Assembly (NCBI RefSeq): GCF_017916325.1 | Contig: NC_090167.1 | Location: forward strand, 1,115,001 to 1,179,000 | From: Leishmania martiniquensis | Taxonomy: Eukaryota > Euglenozoa > Kinetoplastea > Trypanosomatida > Trypanosomatidae | DNA: 64,000 nucleotides | Direction: 5' to 3' | Shown: positions 59,461 to 64,000 of the stretch, piece by piece | Position numbering within the stretch: position 1 is the first letter of the stretch | Layout: each line of letters begins with the position of its first letter | The notes under the pieces: model-generated | What the model was told of the DNA's origin: nothing | Databases searched by the model: none | Seen by the model: only the letters and a program-made list of their open reading frames with translations | Program-made: the position numbers and the translations under genes

Positions 59461-62042
59461 GAGTACACTTTGCGTTTCCAGCAAGTGGCCTTCAAAGGAA
59501 ACTCACAGACGCAACAGCGGAACAGCCGGTGGTCCCCCAAGAGCCGATAACTTTTGCCTAGGCACGCCGACCCCCTTAGTACAAGAAAAAAAAGCCTTTT
59601 TTAGAGAGAAGGCGCATCCGATGCCAAGAGCTGCGTCACAGTTATTCACAGTGAGAAAAGTGCGAGACGGTTTTTCGACTGCAAATTAACACACACACAC
59701 ACACCCTTTCCATCTACACAACAATGAGCGACTGTAGAAATCGTAAAAAAGGCGATTTCACCGCACTCTAATTTAGTTAACACTTTTTTGCCGCTACCGG
59801 TTTACGGGTCGTTTAACTTTGACCGTGTTATCAATTGCATGGTTGCAAAAATGCGTTGCGGGAGACGAAAAAGCGTGAGGGGAGGAGAAGAACGTGATGT
59901 AGGTGGCTGACGCTCCTGCTAGTCGCATGCGCTTGAACAGCCCCCCTCCACATTTGGGGGGCAAATCTCGCCGCGGCTTCGCTGCGCTCGCGGGTCTTAT
60001 TTCTCCTGTAAGCAGACTTTTCGCCAGGACCAGCCCTCGTCCTCCTCACGGCGCGTGGGGACACGCCGCCGGGGACGCTTGTCGACAGGGCACGCCACTA
60101 TTGTTTTATGGGGGAAAGCACACGCAGGCATGATGCTGCTCGCGGGGCGGGCAAGAGGTACAGACGGGCTCCGCCCGCGAGTGCGCTGATACTTAGTGGT
60201 GGGCCCCTCGCTGCGCAGTCCGTGTAGGCAGTGCCACCCGAACACCACTCACGGGGCTGGTGGGGCGTCGGCGCGTCTGCTCCCTAAGAGGATGAGGGGG
60301 GACGAGGGGGTCGCATGGCAACACGTTGGCTTTGCGAAACTTTGCTCACAAAAAAAAAGAAAGGAAAAATCAACGCTTGCTTATTGCACCCCGCACACAT
60401 AGCAAGGTGCCTATACGAAATTGCGAGCACCACACAGAAGAAACTCTGCCTCCTCTTTTTTGCTGCCCCAGTTAAGGTTCATAGAACGTACCGCAGCTTT
60501 AGTGAAGGCCTCCACGTTAGTTTCGCTTGGCTTTGTTTGCCGGCTTTTTGGGTTTAGCCGGCCGGTCGCACCGCGCATCTGCGCAGTGGCGTTTTTTAAG
60601 ATCCGGACGTGCCGTTGGTAATGTTCATTGCGTGCGGCGATCTCCATAGCACAAGGCAGGCAAGAGTCAAGTGCTGCTTTTGGATTTATTTTTTAAAGGA
60701 GAAGAGGTGCATGCTTTGGGTTCCTTTCTCTGAAAGGTGTTTTGCACTGTCATCAGCGATGGCTTCGCGTAAGGGTCGTACCGAAAACAGAGGCGCACTT
60801 CAGTGCAGCGGCCGGCGTCCTTGGTTTTAAAGAAAAATTAATCAAGCTTTGGCCGTCGAGAATACCACAGTGAAAACATTTTGGGAACTCTTGTGTGTTG
60901 CCTGCTTTTGTGCCTGTCAAGGCGTGCTTTTCGGGAGTCGCGCGTCCCCCCTTACGGTGCGCTAGTGTTGCGGTGTGGGTTTTTTATGGTGAATGTAGGG
61001 GGAGGGCTTCTTTTTTTGAAAGCCACCAGCAAAGCTTTCACCGGTTTTTGGTGAAGCTGCTATTGCTTTCTCGGACCTTTTTTGCAGTAAACCAGGATAT
61101 TGGTGGCATTGCTGGCGCAACTGGTTTAATGGCAAACGAACAGATTGTTTCTACCCCTGCTCTTCGTAGCCCGTGTTATGGGGAGAGCATGGGGCTTGCA
61201 ACGGGGTGCTTTTCGCGTAACTTTGGCGGTTTGGTGCAGGGAAAGGTGGCTTGCATTCGGGAGATATTTTCTAATAGGAAAAGGCTAGAAAAAGCTTGCA
61301 TGTGTTCAGACTTTGTATATGCTATAAGTGTTGGTTTCGTCGCGTCGAAAGTTTTTCGGCCGTTGTAATTTTCCTCGGGGGGGGGTTTGAAGAATGAAGG
61401 CCGCCCAGGGGCGTGTGACGTTGTGTTTTCTGGCTTCTGCTTCTTTAACTGCTGTCGTCGCCGGCTTTATCTAAGGGAAGTATTGCCAAATAGATGAATT
61501 CTTCCTTTCTGCGCTTATACCGGGCGCTTGCTTGCGGTTTTGGGGGGGGTCGTGGGCCCGGGGCGTGCTCGGCGGCTGCGTGTTTGTCAGCCAGGCATGT
61601 CTGACCCTTTCGAAAAGCGCCTTGGATCGGGGGCGCGGGACTTTGGTGCGGAACGACTGGGAAAATGGCTTTCATTGGAAGAGGCGAGGGGGGGCTTCGG
61701 TAAATGGGCTCATGGGAAAGAGTTTTTGTTTTCTCCCGCTTCAAATGCCAGATTATCCAAAGCCTCGGGGAAAGGGTTTGTTGCAGGGCTGGGCTCCAAC
61801 GGCGTGTGTGTGTGTGTGGTGCGCCCGCATAACTAGTGTAGCCAAAAAGTACTAGATTCTGCGTGCGGGGCTCTTTCGTGGTATGCAGCGCAGCGTCCGC
61901 AAGGTTTCATAGGGTTGTGTTTATCCGCCGCTACCGTCCATGGCCCCCCGCTTCTGACCTGGAAGGTTCGGCGGCGGCCACCCCGTAGCACCTCTGAATG
62001 GCAATGGCCATTGACGCTCGTTCAAGCTCTTCTCACTCGGAT

Positions 62043-62072
62043 ACTCTTCTGCTTACTTTGGCCCCTTTCCAG
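62043..62072 (+). promoter_or_regulatory. Polypyrimidine tract and trans-splice acceptor before NTAQ1
   Basis: A C/T-rich tract ends in cccctttccag, with AG at 62071-62072. This would give a 25-nt 5' UTR before the ATG at 62098. Confidence 0.65.
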
Positions 62073-62097
62073 CGACAGGCTGGCAGAAAGCACTGGA

Positions 62098-62850
62098 ATG
62101 GAAAAAGGGTTTGGGACGAGAACAATGACGAGTCATCTTGAGTACGCCTTTTGCTACTGCGAAGAGAATGTGTACAAATTTCTGGAGAGCATATATACAA
62201 AAAGCGATTTATTTGACCGAAGCTGCGCTGTCTTCATGACTTCTTTCAGCTGCAGGCCCTGCGATGAGGTTCTCAACAGCTGGACTTCTCTCGTGCCGTA
62301 TCGGCCCTACGAGTCTTCAGAATTTAGGAAGGATCTCACAGTATGGGATTACCATGTGATTGCTCTTGTGCGGTCCACACACAGTGGTAAATGGTACGTT
62401 GTCGACCAGGACTCGAAACTGCCGCCAACAGAGGATACCGAGCTGGGGCCATTAGCCCCGCGTTGTGTGGATCTTCATAGGTATGTTACCCAGGTCTTAT
62501 TTCTCGACGCAGCTGCCAGCGGTTTGGTCTGTTCTGAACTAACAGAGCTCCTGAACCGGGTGCGCTATCGAGTAATTGAGCGGGACGACTACCTTTCCCT
62601 CTTGAGAAGTGACCGCTCTCACATGCAGAAGGCCCCAGGAATGTACCGAGCGAAGCCTCCACCGTGGCCTCCAGTGAGTGAGAGCTCTGCTAGCGTGGGT
62701 TATGAGGCAAAGAAAAGAGCGGAGGCGGTATTGAGTGCACTGCCGCCGAATTTAAGGGTCAACAACCTGGCATGCTTTATAAACGCGGCGAGTACCTCAA
62801 TCCCAGGGGTAATTATGGACCGACATTCGTTTGAGGAATTTTTTCATTAG
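62098..62850 (+). CDS. Protein N-terminal glutamine amidohydrolase (NTAQ1)
   Basis: 250 residues. The enzyme deamidates N-terminal Gln to Glu, preparing proteins for arginylation and degradation by the N-degron pathway. Family blocks are clear: FCYCEENVYKF with nucleophile Cys21, VWDYHVIAL with His86, and YVVDQDSKLP with Asp105. These match the Cys-His-Asp triad of human NTAQ1. Towards the C terminus YRVIERDDYLSLLRSDRSHM and PPPWPPV match the FRVIRADSYL..F.SDRSHM and PPPYP blocks. The protein is about 45 residues longer than the human one, mostly in the loop before the His block and in the C-terminal part. The start at 62098 follows a good splice acceptor; Met10 is an alternative. First confident gene of the plus-strand unit. 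Confidence 0.93.
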   Translation: MEKGFGTRTMTSHLEYAFCYCEENVYKFLESIYTKSDLFDRSCAVFMTSFSCRPCDEVLNSWTSLVPYRPYESSEFRKDLTVWDYHVIALVRSTHSGKWYVVDQDSKLPPTEDTELGPLAPRCVDLHRYVTQVLFLDAAASGLVCSELTELLNRVRYRVIERDDYLSLLRSDRSHMQKAPGMYRAKPPPWPPVSESSASVGYEAKKRAEAVLSALPPNLRVNNLACFINAASTSIPGVIMDRHSFEEFFH

Positions 62851-63000
62851 GAAGCAAAACTAGTTTAATTTATGGCAATGGAACTCTGCCACGACAGTAA
62901 TAGAGTTTCGGTTTGTGCGTTCTTTGGTGCCAGCTGTCGTCTGTGCACCGTTTTCCTCTGCGCGATCGATTTCTCTCTCTCTGAAAGCTGAACACCGTGC

Positions 63001-63038
63001 GTTTTTATTTCTTCCTTCCTACCTGCTCTTCCCCTAAG
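63001..63038 (+). promoter_or_regulatory. Polypyrimidine tract and trans-splice acceptor before the last gene
   Basis: A long T/C tract (63001-63035) ends in an AG at 63037-63038. This gives a 26-nt 5' UTR before the ATG at 63065. Confidence 0.65.
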
Positions 63039-63064
63039 AGTCCCTAATCCAAAAAGCCACAGAG

Positions 63065-64000
63065 ATGCATCAAAGAACGGATGGTACATCTGGCTACTTT
63101 AATGATGTTCCGTATTTCACTCCCGTTGAAACGGCTGTCTTCTATGAAGCTGTGCAAAGTTGCCGCTTACACAAACTTCCAGCGCATTTGATGGTGAAAC
63201 CGAGATCTACTCTTTTCTTCGCCAATCCCGACTCGACTTTAGCACGTGCATTAGCGAAAAGGGATGAGGACAGAAAAGGAAAGTGCACGGCGGAGGTAAC
63301 GGCACCTCTTCCGGTATTCACAAGAGATTATTCAGAGAACCGGATGCTTTTCAAGCCTTCCGGCGAAGACTACGTGTCTCTACGCGAGGTTTGCAGCATT
63401 TTTGATGCATCTGTACGGAACACCTCGGCCAACATCGTTGACATTTGTTCACTGAACAGTGAGGCAATAAATACCGTATGGACTGATCTGCTGCTCTTCC
63501 TCAACGGCTGTAGCGGGTCGGTAGGGAGGTTTGTTGTTCACAACATTGATACGCTATGCAGCATATCTGACGGCACTTGTGAGTTTCTCGTTTCCTTGCT
63601 GCTGGCAGGAATTGCATCAATCCTTCACTACTATTCTCGTGTAGGCGATCGAGAAGCGCTTCTCAATTCAGTGTGCGTTGAGCTTACCGTACTCAACACG
63701 GAACTAGGCTTGAGCGTCGCCGACGGTCTTCAATTTCTTATCGAAAAGGGCCTGAGAACGACAGTCTTTCGCTCGCGCGAAGGAAACTTCAAGGCGACAT
63801 ATAATGAGCTTCTCTCGTCTACGCACTGCATAGAGTGCTCGGGTGACAACTGGATAGACTTAATCTGTGACGAGATCGTAGAGGCACATGAGATGCTGTG
63901 CGACAAAGATATCGATGAGGCCGCCTCTGGAATTTTCGTCTCACCTATCGTGCTGCTTATCGCTCCTCAAGTACCCTCTTTGCGTATGCCGTTGGAGAAG
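63065..64000 (+). CDS. Unidentified protein, partial at the right edge
   Basis: The ATG at 63065 opens a frame that stays open for 312 codons to the end of the window, so the 3' end is missing. It begins MHQRTDGTSGYFNDVPYFTP and contains SLREVCSIFDASVRNTSANI, TVWTDLLLFLNGCSGSVGRF and a hydrophobic stretch CEFLVSLLLAGIASILHYYS. No known domain is recognised. Codon use is less GC-rich than in genes far to the left, like NTAQ1 beside it. The strong polypyrimidine tract and acceptor just upstream, and the long open frame, support a real gene. Confidence 0.8.
   Translation, partial: MHQRTDGTSGYFNDVPYFTPVETAVFYEAVQSCRLHKLPAHLMVKPRSTLFFANPDSTLARALAKRDEDRKGKCTAEVTAPLPVFTRDYSENRMLFKPSGEDYVSLREVCSIFDASVRNTSANIVDICSLNSEAINTVWTDLLLFLNGCSGSVGRFVVHNIDTLCSISDGTCEFLVSLLLAGIASILHYYSRVGDREALLNSVCVELTVLNTELGLSVADGLQFLIEKGLRTTVFRSREGNFKATYNELLSSTHCIECSGDNWIDLICDEIVEAHEMLCDKDIDEAASGIFVSPIVLLIAPQVPSLRMPLEK

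Larger units (their letters stand above)
57593..62097. other. Divergent strand-switch region
   Basis: All genes to the left are on the minus strand and all to the right on the plus strand, so transcription diverges from this 4.5-kb interval. In Leishmania and relatives such regions are the usual RNA polymerase II start zones, marked by acetylated histone H3; promoter motifs are generally not discernible. The interval holds CA repeats (59044-59088, 59688-59704), a GC-rich block (59101-59460), an AT-rich stretch (59690-59840), another GC-rich part (59930-60330) and a T/G-rich part (60330-61900). No tRNA, 5S or snRNA was recognised by eye. Confidence 0.8.

Noticed and set aside
60895..61368. 157-codon plus ORF in the strand-switch region
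   Set aside because: No family or splice context; Phe/Val/Gly/Arg-rich composition follows the local T/G bias.
57593..62097. tRNA, 5S or snRNA genes, often found at strand switches
   Set aside because: No convincing A and B boxes or cloverleaf were seen on either strand by eye; a tRNAscan run would be decisive.
1..64000. CRISPR arrays, insertion sequences or bacterial operon features
   Set aside because: The window is eukaryotic in architecture, and no such repeats or transposase genes are present.

Overview
The window looks like nuclear DNA of a trypanosomatid, most probably Leishmania or a close relative. Nineteen intron-free protein genes lie head to tail on the minus strand from the left edge to 57.6 kb. 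They are separated by long, CA/TG- and purine/pyrimidine-rich spacers, as expected for one polycistronic unit processed by trans-splicing. Two further genes on the plus strand start at 62.1 kb, each with a clear polypyrimidine tract and AG acceptor just before its ATG. The species assignment is inference from architecture and protein families, not from a database match.

Layout, left to right. At 0.07-9.5 kb: a large protein with repeated TFxP motifs, a prefoldin/URI-like protein, and a CS+TPR protein resembling the dynein assembly factor DNAAF4. At 10.9-22 kb: a FYVE-like zinc-finger protein, CDP-diacylglycerol synthase, and a TMEM222 (DUF778) membrane protein. At 25.8-39.9 kb: a TFIIH p34/Tfb4-like protein, alpha-SNAP, an outer-dynein-arm docking coiled-coil protein, and a large ubiquitin-specific protease. 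At 41-49 kb: an FG-GAP membrane protein, a tubulin-tyrosine-ligase-like enzyme, and a repeat protein that is probably mitochondrial. At 49.9-52.5 kb: three tandem nucleoside diphosphate kinase genes on an exact 1063-bp period. At 52.9-57.6 kb: MCM7, tubulin cofactor A, a TXNDC9-like thioredoxin-fold protein, and a short protein with an N-terminal membrane segment.

From 57.6 to 62.1 kb lies a divergent strand-switch region, which in these organisms is normally where RNA polymerase II starts in both directions. It holds CA repeats, a GC-rich block and perhaps one small ORF. To its right are an N-terminal glutamine amidohydrolase (NTAQ1) and an unidentified gene that runs off the window edge.

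Genes in such a unit are co-transcribed but usually unrelated in function. Several here nevertheless serve the flagellum or tubulin: DNAAF4-like, docking-complex, TTLL and cofactor A. No new multi-gene system is evident. The most interesting parts are the NDK array, whose copies carry different UTR combinations, the strand-switch region, and several conserved but poorly understood proteins.
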